Shown: in pieces, positions 1-7,478 of the stretch
How the letters are laid out: each line of letters starts with the position of its first letter
Numbering within the stretch: position 1 is the first letter of the stretch
Origin: an uncultured Bacteroidales bacterium
GTDB taxonomy: Bacteria; Bacteroidota; Bacteroidia; Bacteroidales; UBA932
Reading direction: 5' to 3'
DNA: 8,542 nt
Assembly: GCA_934725285.1 (NCBI GenBank)
Contig: CAKVBK010000079.1
Location: 1-8,542, forward strand
The notes under the pieces: generated by a model
Told to the model about the DNA's origin: nothing
Database searches by the model: none
The model's input: the letters and a program-made list of their open reading frames with translations, nothing else
Position numbers and translations under genes: made by a program

Positions 1-75
1 AAGTACATCGAGCACCACACCGAATCCTCCGTCAACGTCCGCTCCCTGGCGGTGCTCCGGGAAATCTACGGGTAG
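1..75 (+). CDS. 3' end of an unidentified upstream gene (partial)
   Basis: Frame 1 is open from the first base to a TAG at 73-75 and encodes the last 24 residues of a protein, beginning KYIEHHTESS and ending LAVLREIYG. The segment is charged and looks helical; it is too short for me to name a family. Coding on this strand is supported by extreme third-position bias (22 of 24 codons end in G or C) and by the plus-strand terminator that follows at 150-180. Frame 3 and the reverse strand are also open here, but neither explains the codon bias or the terminator. It is separated from susC by that terminator, so it is probably not part of the uptake operon. Confidence 0.6.
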   Translation, partial: KYIEHHTESSVNVRSLAVLREIYG

Positions 76-149
76 GAGTCCGAAAAGTGCGGATAGACCC
101 TGCCACGGGGCATTTTGATTCGATTTTATCATTTTATGAAACGTTTTTT

Positions 150-180
150 ACCCGCCATGCGGCGGGTTTTGCCTTTTTTT
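150..180 (+). terminator. Rho-independent terminator of the upstream gene
   Basis: A GC-rich stem ACCCGCC (150-156) pairs perfectly with GGCGGGT (161-167) around the loop ATGC. It is followed by TTT, GCC and a run of seven T (174-180). The bases to the left of the hairpin are T, not A, so it works only for plus-strand transcription. It lies 74 bases after the stop of the upstream gene and 89 bases before the susC start, isolating the SusC/SusD operon from read-through. Confidence 0.85.
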
Positions 181-269
181 GCAAATCGATACAACGGCTT
201 TGCGGATTACTGAATTTCCGATCATCAAAGATTAAAATTAAGTACTAATAACCAATTATTCAATTATTT
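181..269 (+). promoter_or_regulatory. A/T-rich leader expected to hold the operon promoter
   Basis: This stretch between the terminator and the susC start must contain the promoter if the terminator works. I see no clean match to the Bacteroidetes primary sigma pattern (TTTG, about 20 bases, TAnnTTTG). TTTG occurs at 178-181 and 199-202, but no good downstream element is correctly spaced. The last 17 bases before the ATG are two exact tandem copies of CAATTATT (253-260 and 261-268) plus one T, with no Shine-Dalgarno sequence. The placement is inferred from position only. Confidence 0.3.
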
Positions 270-3200
270 ATGGAATCAAAACAAATCAGAGTCGGACTTT
301 TGTCCTTGCTGACATTCTTTGTGATGACACTTGATGTGTCTGCACAGAAGAAGACAGTCTCGGGGCATGTCACTGACACAGAAGGCATTCCTATGGTAGG
401 TGTAGGAGTGTTGGTCAAAGGAGAGGGACGAGGTGTCATCTCGGGCCAGGACGGAAGCTGGTCCATTCAGGTGTCTCCGGAAAACGTTCTTGAGTTCTCG
501 TTGCTGGGTTTTCAGACACAAGAAATCGTTGTGGGAGACAGGACGATCATAGATGTTAAACTGGAACTGAAAGCCAACGAGTTGGATGACGTCACTGTCG
601 TAGCTTTCGCTAAACAGAAAAAGGAAAGTATAATAGCTTCAGTTTCCGCTGTCAACCCTAAGGAACTTAAGATCCCATCCAGCAACCTTACGACGGCTTT
701 GGCAGGCAGGGTCTCGGGTGTCATCTCCTATCAGGTCAGCGGAGAGCCGGGCCAGGACAACGCCCAATTCTTCGTACGTGGAATATCCTCTTTTGGCGCT
801 TCTGCAAAGAAGGATCCTCTTATCTTGATAGACAACATAGAGATGTCTTCCTCAGATCTGGCTCGTCTCACGACTGATGATATCGCAAGCTTCTCCGTCA
901 TGAAGGATGCTACCGCCGCCGCTCTTTACGGCGCGCGTGGAGCGAACGGAGTCATTCTGATCACGACCAAAAGTGGAATGGAGGGTAAGGCCAAGTTGAA
1001 TTTCCGTTACGAGACATCGATCAGCCAACCTACCCGAGAGGTTGAGTTCGCTGATCCTGTGACTTATATGCTGCTTCACAATGAGGCGGTCAAGACTCGT
1101 AATCCTATTGCTCCAGCGCCATATTCGCAGGAAAAAATCGCTAACACAAGACTTGCGGATCGCAACACCAATGTCTTTCCGGCGACGGATTGGTACGACA
1201 TGCTGTTCAAACCTGCCACCGTCAACCAGCGGTTCAATTTCAACCTTAGCGGTGGTGGACAGATATCCAACTACTACATTTCCGGAGCATACACTCGGGA
1301 CAACGGTGTCCTGAGATCCGACGAGAACAATAACTTTACCAACAACATCAACCTGAATAAGTACGTGCTCAGGGCCAATTTCAATGTGAATGTGACGCCA
1401 AGCACCAAGGTTACGATCCGTCTTCATGGTGCGTTTGATGACTATCAAGGACCTCTTCAGGGTGGAAGTGAACTCTACCAGATGGCTATGAACGCCAATC
1501 CTGTGGCTTTTCCTGCATTTTTCAAGACTGATGACGGTATCCTTGAATCACGCAGGCACACGATGTTTGGTACCAATGATGACAACACTTATGTGAATCC
1601 CTACGCCGAGATGGTTAAAGGATTCAAGCAGTATTCATCTTCCACGATGCTCGCACAAGTTGAGGTACGGCAGGATTTCAGTGAGTTGATAACAAAAGGT
1701 CTATCTGCGAGAATACTGGCCAACACCGACCGTTATTCTTATTTTGATGTCCGCCGTGAGTCGAAACCTTACTATTATTCTCTGGCAACTTACGACCGAG
1801 ACAATGGTTTCTACACCGTCCGTTCTGTCAACGAGGGAAGCAATGCCCTGTCTTACAAAGAGGGCGCCAAGGATGTCAACTCATCCCTTTATATGGAGGC
1901 CGCTGTTGACTATGCCAGAAAATTCAAGGAGAGGCACAATGTCACCGGACTACTTGTCTACACGATGCAGCAGCGTCTGTACGGTAATGCCGGTACGTTG
2001 CAAAAATCATTGCCTTACAGGAATATGGGATTGGCGGGACGTTTCACCTATGACTATGACAGCCGCTATTTCATGGAGGCTAACTTTGGCTACAACGGAT
2101 CGGAGCGCTTCAACGCCAGACATCGCTGGGGTTTCTTTCCGTCTGCAGGCCTGGGCTACATTATTTCTAACGAGAAGTTCTGGGAGCCATTAAAGAATGC
2201 GGTGTCTCTTTTGAAACTCAAGGCCACCTATGGTCTAGTGGGAAATGATGCGATCGGCGACGAGAGGTTCTTCTATCTTTCGAATGTGGATCTCAACAGC
2301 AACCTTCACGGCATTTCGTTCGGAACCACGATAAACACGACCAAGCCAGGTGTGTCGATTTCCCAATATGCCAATCCAGAGATTACATGGGAAATCTCAC
2401 GCAAGATGAACCTTGGTGTGGAGCTGGGGCTTTTCAAAGATCTTAATGTCCAGTTTGATTACTTCACGGAGAACAGAAGCAACATTCTTATGCCTCGCGC
2501 CTACATCCCTTCGACCGCCGGCTACGAGGCCACGATCAGCGCCAACATCGGTGAGGCTGTCGGTCATGGATGCGAGGTGGCTGTCCAGTACAATCATTCT
2601 TTCGTCAACGGGATGTGGATTATGGGCAACGGCAACTTCACTTACGCCACCAGCGAGTACAAGTTCTATGAGGAGCCGGACTATTCGGACACACCATGGC
2701 TTTCGCACAAGGGACGTTCTCTCGGGCAGGTCTATGGCTACGTTGCCGAGCGTCTTTTCGTGGATGACGCCGAGGTTGCGAATTCCCCTCTCCAGAATTT
2801 CGGCGGAAACGTTCCGACTCAGGCTGGTGACATCAAGTACAAGGACATCAACAACGACGGTGTCATCAGTGAGCTTGACAAGGTGGCCATCGGCTATCCT
2901 GTGACCCCGGAGATCATCTATGGATTCGGCGTGTCGCTTGGCTACAAAGGGTTTGACTTGTCATGTTTCTTTCAGGGATCAGGCCGCTCGTCTTTCTGGA
3001 TAGATCCTTCCAAGGTCGCTCCTTTCAAAGACGGTCAGCGAGCCTTGATGAAGAGTATTTCTGACGATGTCTGGACTGAGGAAAACAGGAACATCTATGC
3101 TTTCTGGCCGCGTCTTTCGGAAGAACCGAACGCTAACAACAGTCAGATCAGCACCTGGTTTATGAGGGACGGCTCATTTCTGCGTCTCAAGTCAGCGGAG

Positions 3201-3386
3201 TTCGGCTACACTATTCCGGACAAACTGTCAAAAAAATTAGGTATCAATATGACGCGAGTGTACTTGAGCGGGAGCAACCTCCTTACTTTCAGCAAATTCA
3301 AGCTGTGGGATCCGGAGATGCAAGGCAATGGCCTTGGCTATCCTATCCAGCGTGTCTATAACCTCGGTGTTCATGTCACTTTCTAA
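270..3386 (+). CDS. susC: SusC/RagA-family TonB-linked outer-membrane transporter
   Basis: Outer-membrane importer that, with its SusD partner, takes up an oligomer (glycan or peptide) using TonB energy. The 1038-residue length is typical. In order: a signal peptide ending near VSA-Q (residues 25/26); a carboxypeptidase-regulatory-like domain from about residue 30 (VSGHVTD) to 98; a TonB-box-like stretch LDDVTVVAFAKQKKES (105-120); a plug domain with FFVRGISSFG (167-176) and GARGANGVILITTKSG (221-236), both SusC hallmarks; then a long beta-barrel ending in phenylalanine, as outer-membrane barrels do. An EF-hand-like loop, DINNDGVISELD, lies at 859-870. The start is the first ATG after an in-frame TAA at 249-251 and begins the signal peptide. 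No N-terminal STN domain is present, so direct sigma/anti-sigma signalling through this protein is unlikely. The gene symbol denotes the family, not the starch-specific protein; the substrate is unknown. Confidence 0.95.
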   Translation: MESKQIRVGLLSLLTFFVMTLDVSAQKKTVSGHVTDTEGIPMVGVGVLVKGEGRGVISGQDGSWSIQVSPENVLEFSLLGFQTQEIVVGDRTIIDVKLELKANELDDVTVVAFAKQKKESIIASVSAVNPKELKIPSSNLTTALAGRVSGVISYQVSGEPGQDNAQFFVRGISSFGASAKKDPLILIDNIEMSSSDLARLTTDDIASFSVMKDATAAALYGARGANGVILITTKSGMEGKAKLNFRYETSISQPTREVEFADPVTYMLLHNEAVKTRNPIAPAPYSQEKIANTRLADRNTNVFPATDWYDMLFKPATVNQRFNFNLSGGGQISNYYISGAYTRDNGVLRSDENNNFTNNINLNKYVLRANFNVNVTPSTKVTIRLHGAFDDYQGPLQGGSELYQMAMNANPVAFPAFFKTDDGILESRRHTMFGTNDDNTYVNPYAEMVKGFKQYSSSTMLAQVEVRQDFSELITKGLSARILANTDRYSYFDVRRESKPYYYSLATYDRDNGFYTVRSVNEGSNALSYKEGAKDVNSSLYMEAAVDYARKFKERHNVTGLLVYTMQQRLYGNAGTLQKSLPYRNMGLAGRFTYDYDSRYFMEANFGYNGSERFNARHRWGFFPSAGLGYIISNEKFWEPLKNAVSLLKLKATYGLVGNDAIGDERFFYLSNVDLNSNLHGISFGTTINTTKPGVSISQYANPEITWEISRKMNLGVELGLFKDLNVQFDYFTENRSNILMPRAYIPSTAGYEATISANIGEAVGHGCEVAVQYNHSFVNGMWIMGNGNFTYATSEYKFYEEPDYSDTPWLSHKGRSLGQVYGYVAERLFVDDAEVANSPLQNFGGNVPTQAGDIKYKDINNDGVISELDKVAIGYPVTPEIIYGFGVSLGYKGFDLSCFFQGSGRSSFWIDPSKVAPFKDGQRALMKSISDDVWTEENRNIYAFWPRLSEEPNANNSQISTWFMRDGSFLRLKSAEFGYTIPDKLSKKLGINMTRVYLSGSNLLTFSKFKLWDPEMQGNGLGYPIQRVYNLGVHVTF

Positions 3387-3399
3387 AAACAGCGAAAAA

Positions 3400-5355
3400 A
3401 TGAGAATGAATATTTCAGATAAACTGAAGGCTGCCGCACTTGCGGTACTGACATTGTTTTTTACCGCCTCATGTGATTTTCTGGATGTTGTTCCGGATGA
3501 CATCCCTACATTGGACCACGCCTTTGAGGATAAGGCCCAGGCAGAGAAGTATCTTTACACTTGCTACGGTTATCTTCCTGAGTACATGAGTCCCGCCAAG
3601 GATCCGGCCATAATGGGATCGGGGGAGTTTCTGTCCTACACGACAGGAAACGGTGCCATCAACCTCTACAATCTGTCTCTCATAACCGGCGGGCAGAATG
3701 TGAGTGCTCCTATATGCAATAACTGGGAGACGGACACATGGTACTATTCTCCTTATCAGGCTATCCGCGTCTGCAACACTTTCCTTGAGAAGATTGACGA
3801 GCCCTTTGATCTTGACAACATCACCAAGACCAGATGGGTCGCCGAAGTGAAATTTCTCAAAGCGTATTATAACTACTGTCTGATCAGGATGTACGGCCCT
3901 ATTGTGATTCAAGACACAAATCACGATGTCAACGCTGATCCTGATGCTGTAAGGGAGTATAGGACTCCTTTCGATGAGTGTGTTGATTATGTTGTCGGTC
4001 TTTTGGATGAGGCCACGCCTGATCTTCCTGTACGTATTGAGAAGGAGACCGAAGAGTTGGGACGCGCCACCCAGGCGATCGCCAAGGCCGTTAAGGCCAA
4101 GATTCTTGTTCTGGCCGCATCGCCTTTGTTCAACGGCAACCCGTTGTATGCCAACATTATTGATGGCAGAGGTGTACGCCTTTTCCCTGAGGCTGGAGAG
4201 AACGCAGAGAAATGGAAGAGGGCCGAGGCTGCAATTAAGGATGCTATCGAGACCGCCGAGATGGCCGGGAACGATCTCTACACTCTCCGTACACACGCAT
4301 ATTCCTTGAATCCTGAACTTGAAAGGCAGTTGGAGATTCGCTATAAGATTTGGGACGCATGGAACACGGAGACTGTCTGGGGTTACACCAGAACCAGCAC
4401 ATTCGCGCTCCAGTACAACTCCATGCCTCGTCTTACCGCTGATGCCCTCAAGAACTCCTATGTGAAAGGAGGCTCTTTGGCACCGACGCAATTTGTCGCG
4501 GACCTGTTCTATACCGAGAACGGAGTCCCAATGTCTGAAGACAAGACCTTTGACTACGAGCACAGATTTGACCTTCGGGCGGCGGAGGAGTCTGAAAAAT
4601 GGAAAGTGTCAACGGCTGTTGATGCTGCCACTGGCGAGCCGTTTGTCGTTCCAAAGATGCATTTCAACCGTGAGCCTCGCTTCTATGCCGCACTAGGTTT
4701 TGACGGAGCTCTTTGGTGGGGAAACGGAAAGTATGACATCTCGAAGTATGACGAGCTCTATAAGTTGGCTGCCAAGTTTTCGCAGCTCCAAGGACAGACA
4801 TGGGCGTCATTGTATTCAGTGACAGGATATTTCGCAAAGAAACTGATTGCTCCGGAAACAACGTTCAATGCGTCGAGCTTCTCCACGGAGCCAGCTCCTT
4901 TCCCTATCATCCGGATGTCAGATCTCTACTTGCTTTACGCCGAGGTCCTCAATGAGGTCTATGGTCCGACGGATGAAGTGTTTGCCTATCTGGATGCGGT
5001 TCGCGCGAAAGCCGGTCTGAAAGGTGCTAGGGAGTCATGGCGGAATTACTCTACCCAGGCTGCCAAGGTAGAGACGAAGGATGGACTCCGGAGCATTATA
5101 CAGAGGGAAAGGATGATTGAATTGGCGATGGAGGGGCAGAGTATGTGGGACATTCGCAGATGGCTTCGTGGGTCAGAGCTTTGGAATGGTCAGACCATGG
5201 TTTGGAACATCACCGAGAAGGCTCCTGCCGCCTACTACAATCAAGTGCCAGTCACATCGGCTCATAAGAAGTTCTCCCAAAGGGATTATCTCTGGCCGAT
5301 CAGCCAAAGGCAGATGTCAATCAATCCGAAACTCATGCAGAATTACGGTTGGTGA
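3400..5355 (+). CDS. susD: SusD/RagB-family surface substrate-binding lipoprotein
   Basis: Surface lipoprotein that caps the SusC barrel and binds the incoming ligand. The chosen start is the ATG 13 bases after the susC stop. It gives 651 residues and a clean lipoprotein signal, LTLFFTASC, with Cys25 as the lipidated residue and a typical SusD continuation DFLDVVPDD. The same frame is open back to an ATG at 3328 inside susC, but that would bury the signal sequence behind 24 extra residues, so I reject it. Family hallmarks near the C-terminus are SDLYLLYAEVLNE (from about residue 507), the VRAKAGL segment, RERMIELAMEG followed by WDIRRW (about 569-588), and the ending NPKLMQNYGW. The N-terminal part should form the TPR-like helices usual for SusD. 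At about 650 residues it is somewhat longer than classic SusD. The ligand cannot be read from the sequence. Confidence 0.94.
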   Translation: MRMNISDKLKAAALAVLTLFFTASCDFLDVVPDDIPTLDHAFEDKAQAEKYLYTCYGYLPEYMSPAKDPAIMGSGEFLSYTTGNGAINLYNLSLITGGQNVSAPICNNWETDTWYYSPYQAIRVCNTFLEKIDEPFDLDNITKTRWVAEVKFLKAYYNYCLIRMYGPIVIQDTNHDVNADPDAVREYRTPFDECVDYVVGLLDEATPDLPVRIEKETEELGRATQAIAKAVKAKILVLAASPLFNGNPLYANIIDGRGVRLFPEAGENAEKWKRAEAAIKDAIETAEMAGNDLYTLRTHAYSLNPELERQLEIRYKIWDAWNTETVWGYTRTSTFALQYNSMPRLTADALKNSYVKGGSLAPTQFVADLFYTENGVPMSEDKTFDYEHRFDLRAAEESEKWKVSTAVDAATGEPFVVPKMHFNREPRFYAALGFDGALWWGNGKYDISKYDELYKLAAKFSQLQGQTWASLYSVTGYFAKKLIAPETTFNASSFSTEPAPFPIIRMSDLYLLYAEVLNEVYGPTDEVFAYLDAVRAKAGLKGARESWRNYSTQAAKVETKDGLRSIIQRERMIELAMEGQSMWDIRRWLRGSELWNGQTMVWNITEKAPAAYYNQVPVTSAHKKFSQRDYLWPISQRQMSINPKLMQNYGW

Positions 5356-5360
5356 TGACA

Positions 5361-5400
5361 GACCGGTCACTTATTTTGCCGAAGTACAGGCAAAATAAGT
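5361..5400 (+). promoter_or_regulatory. Intercistronic hairpin / palindrome cluster after susD
   Basis: ACTTATTTTGCC (5369-5380) and GGCAAAATAAGT (5389-5400) form a perfect 12-bp inverted repeat around the 8-base loop GAAGTACA. It directly follows an 8-bp palindrome, GACCGGTC (5361-5368). The repeat starts 13 bases after the susD stop. No T-run follows immediately (five T only at 5413-5417), so it is not a classical terminator. Plausible roles are an mRNA-stabilising or processing hairpin that keeps susCD transcript above the downstream genes, a partial terminator, or a protein-binding operator. The structure is seen directly; the role is inferred. Confidence 0.6.
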
Positions 5401-5445
5401 AACAGCAAGTCGTTTTTATAAAGATTACTAAGATCAGAATTTGTC

Positions 5446-6618
5446 ATGAAAAAAATAGCATTGATAATAATCACGGCCGCACTGGCGTTCTCCTGTGCGG
5501 AGCAGCCTATAGGCTCGATACCGATGGATTCGGAATCTCCGGGGCCGGTAACTGACATTGAGGTCACGAATGTGCCGGGTGGCGCGGACATATCCTACAA
5601 GATTCCGCCTGACAATGATCTCCTTTATGTCAAGGCGAGCTATGAGTTGGAAAACGGCACTCAGTCCAGCGTGATGGTGTCCATGTACGAGAATAAACTA
5701 CAGGTCAGAGGCTTTGCCAAGACGATGGAACATAAGGTGATGATAACAACCGGTGACAGAAGCGGTAATGAGTCTGAACCTGTCTATGTGACGATCTCTC
5801 CGTTGCGCTCTCCGATCTTTGATGTGCTGGAAAGTGTGACGATGGAGGGTACCTTCGGAGGAGTCCGGTTGACTTGGAAAAATGAGACTAAGAGCGCCTT
5901 GTCGGTAACTCTCTTGAAGAAAGTAGGGAATGGAAAATGGGAGGAGATCAACACCTATTATTCCGATGCCGCGGATGGCAGGCAGGCGGCGCGTGGAATG
6001 GAAGCCGAGGAGGCCGAGTTCGCTGTGTTCATCAAGGATCGTTGGGAGAATGTCTCCGACACTGTTACTGCGATGTTGACTCCCATCTTTGAAGAGCAGC
6101 TTCCGGTAGGGACGTATAAGAAATATGCTATGGCGGGAGACAGCGAGGTCTCCTACGGCTGGGATCTCGGCTATGCTCTGGACGGCAACACCAACCAACA
6201 GTACGGTTGGTTTTCCAAGCCTTCTGTTGAGGGCGGTGTATGGCCGGCCAGATTTACAATCAAGATCGCAGGAGGAGCTTTGGTCAGCCGTGTGAGGATC
6301 ATCCAGCGCCATTCTGAAATGTGGGAAAGCGGTAATCCGAAGAAATTCAACGTGTATGCCACGAACAATCCGTCGGCTGACGGCAGCAATGATGGCTGGA
6401 CACTGCTTAAGACATTCACATCTGTAAAGCCTTCCGGCTATAGTTCGGGTCAATATTCGGATGAGGACAAGTATGTCGCCCAGAACGGTGAAGACTTCGA
6501 GTTTGATCCTGAAAAGGTGGCCAAGTATGAATATTATCGTTTCGAGTTTGTCGAGAACTGGGGTGGCGACAACACATTCATCAATTTATATGAAATCTTC
6601 TTTTACGGAAAAATCTAA
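5446..6618 (+). CDS. DUF4959 / DUF5126 / DUF5000 lipoprotein (SusCD-associated)
   Basis: Predicted surface lipoprotein of 390 residues encoded after SusC/SusD. The signal MKKIALIIITAALAFSC places the lipidated residue at Cys17. I recognise the three-part layout common in Bacteroidales uptake loci: a DUF4959 Ig/fibronectin-like N-terminus (about 18-120, with PGPVTDIEVTNVPGGADISY), a DUF5126 beta-sandwich (about 121-216), and a C-terminal DUF5000 domain (about 236-390). The last resembles discoidin/F5-8 type C (galactose-binding-like) folds: GWDLGYALDGN near its start, SRVRIIQRHS in the middle, and YYRFEFVENWGGD before the final strand. The likely job is extra ligand binding or scaffolding next to SusCD at the cell surface; no catalytic motif is visible. 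It follows susD by 90 bases containing a hairpin and ends with TAA directly abutting the next ATG. Domain limits are estimated by eye. Confidence 0.85.
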   Translation: MKKIALIIITAALAFSCAEQPIGSIPMDSESPGPVTDIEVTNVPGGADISYKIPPDNDLLYVKASYELENGTQSSVMVSMYENKLQVRGFAKTMEHKVMITTGDRSGNESEPVYVTISPLRSPIFDVLESVTMEGTFGGVRLTWKNETKSALSVTLLKKVGNGKWEEINTYYSDAADGRQAARGMEAEEAEFAVFIKDRWENVSDTVTAMLTPIFEEQLPVGTYKKYAMAGDSEVSYGWDLGYALDGNTNQQYGWFSKPSVEGGVWPARFTIKIAGGALVSRVRIIQRHSEMWESGNPKKFNVYATNNPSADGSNDGWTLLKTFTSVKPSGYSSGQYSDEDKYVAQNGEDFEFDPEKVAKYEYYRFEFVENWGGDNTFINLYEIFFYGKI

Positions 6619-7473
6619 ATGAAACTGAATATGAGCGTTAGAATATTATTGGCTTCCGCAACCGCTGTGTCGCTTCTGATGTCGTGTTCGAAAATGAACG
6701 ACCTGCACAAGCCTTATCTCGAAAAGGGAGAGACCGTCTATGCGGCCAAAGTGGATTCCGTCAAGGCCTTTGTTGGTGTGAACAGCCAGGTGCTGGACAT
6801 CTATGTGCCTTCCAACAGGGTCAGCCGTGGTGTCGTCAGATGGAACCTCGGGCAAGATTCGTTGGAATTCAGCCTCCAGGCTCCGGGCGTCTCTCCTGTC
6901 AGGGTCATCATACCAGGGCTTGATGAAGGCAACTATACTTACGATGTCATCACTTATGACTCTTATGACAATAAGTCGCTCTCTTATGAGATTACAAGCA
7001 ACGTTGTTTCAGAAGAGACTATGGAAGCCCATAAGAGCATGATGACCAAGTCTTTGTATTATTCTGAATATGACGCCTGCCTGAAAAAGATCACATCGAT
7101 GTACCCTAAGGCCACGATCAGCAACGCGCAGAATTTCAATGGCTCTGCCTGGTTCATGTGGGAATGCGATCCTCTTCCTGGCGCCAAAGTCGTGTTCCGT
7201 TATCTGAACAAAGATAATCAATGGACTACCAAGGAATTCGCCGGAGAAAGCATAAAGAAGAAGGCGTGGGAATCCTCCCTTAAGGATGCCCTCTGCGAGC
7301 CCAAGGATCAGGTTGTGTTTTACTATCATACTGTCTATGAGGGAATTAATTATGAGCACAGGATTTCGCATAAGGTGGATCTGGGCGAGGAATATGCGGA
7401 TCGTTGGTACAACTATGAGGCCGAGATAAAGATAGACAGTTACTCTTATCCGGAGGCTTCGGACAATTGGTAG
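6619..7473 (+). CDS. DUF4998 lipoprotein (SusCD-associated)
   Basis: Predicted lipoprotein of 284 residues. The signal peptide has LLMSC with the lipidated residue at Cys23, followed by SKMNDLHKPYLEKGETVYAA. The segment YLEKGETVYAAKVDSVKAF (about 33-51) is the characteristic opening of DUF4998. The following residues to about 130 look like a fibronectin/Ig-like sandwich (IPGLDEGNYTYDVITYD). The C-terminal half (about 160-284, with SAWFMWECDPLPGAKVVFRY) looks like a second beta-rich domain that I cannot name. DUF4998 proteins commonly accompany DUF4959/DUF5000 proteins downstream of SusCD; their function is not established. The ATG begins on the base after the preceding TAA, which suggests translational coupling. 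Met5 is an alternative start that would still leave a usable signal peptide. Confidence 0.82.
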   Translation: MKLNMSVRILLASATAVSLLMSCSKMNDLHKPYLEKGETVYAAKVDSVKAFVGVNSQVLDIYVPSNRVSRGVVRWNLGQDSLEFSLQAPGVSPVRVIIPGLDEGNYTYDVITYDSYDNKSLSYEITSNVVSEETMEAHKSMMTKSLYYSEYDACLKKITSMYPKATISNAQNFNGSAWFMWECDPLPGAKVVFRYLNKDNQWTTKEFAGESIKKKAWESSLKDALCEPKDQVVFYYHTVYEGINYEHRISHKVDLGEEYADRWYNYEAEIKIDSYSYPEASDNW

Positions 7474-7478
7474 TGACT

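Noticed and set aside
178..202. Possible Bacteroidetes promoter using TTTG at 178-181 and TTTG at 199-202
   Set aside because: The second element lacks the TA of TAnnTTTG and the spacing is not right, so no promoter is claimed at these bases.
3..245. Frame 3 open from the window start through the terminator as a coding region
   Set aside because: It runs through the terminator hairpin and T-run, has no codon bias, and conflicts with the strongly biased frame 1.
852..1448. 198-codon open frame on the minus strand, opposite susC
   Set aside because: It overlaps the susC plug and early barrel, which are strongly conserved on the plus strand; the antisense translation shows no recognisable domain.
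3328..3399. Upstream in-frame ATG for susD, giving 24 more residues and overlapping susC
   Set aside because: It would place the lipoprotein signal deep inside the protein; the ATG at 3400 gives a normal lipobox with Cys25 and normal 13-base spacing.
3469..4563. 364-codon open frame on the minus strand, opposite susD
   Set aside because: It lies wholly inside a clearly recognised SusD gene, has no signal or family resemblance, and is best explained as a shadow of the sense codon composition.
5369..5417. Classical Rho-independent terminator after susD
   Set aside because: The stem is A/T-rich at its base and the nearest T-run is only five T and 12 bases past the hairpin, so it is annotated as an intercistronic hairpin instead.
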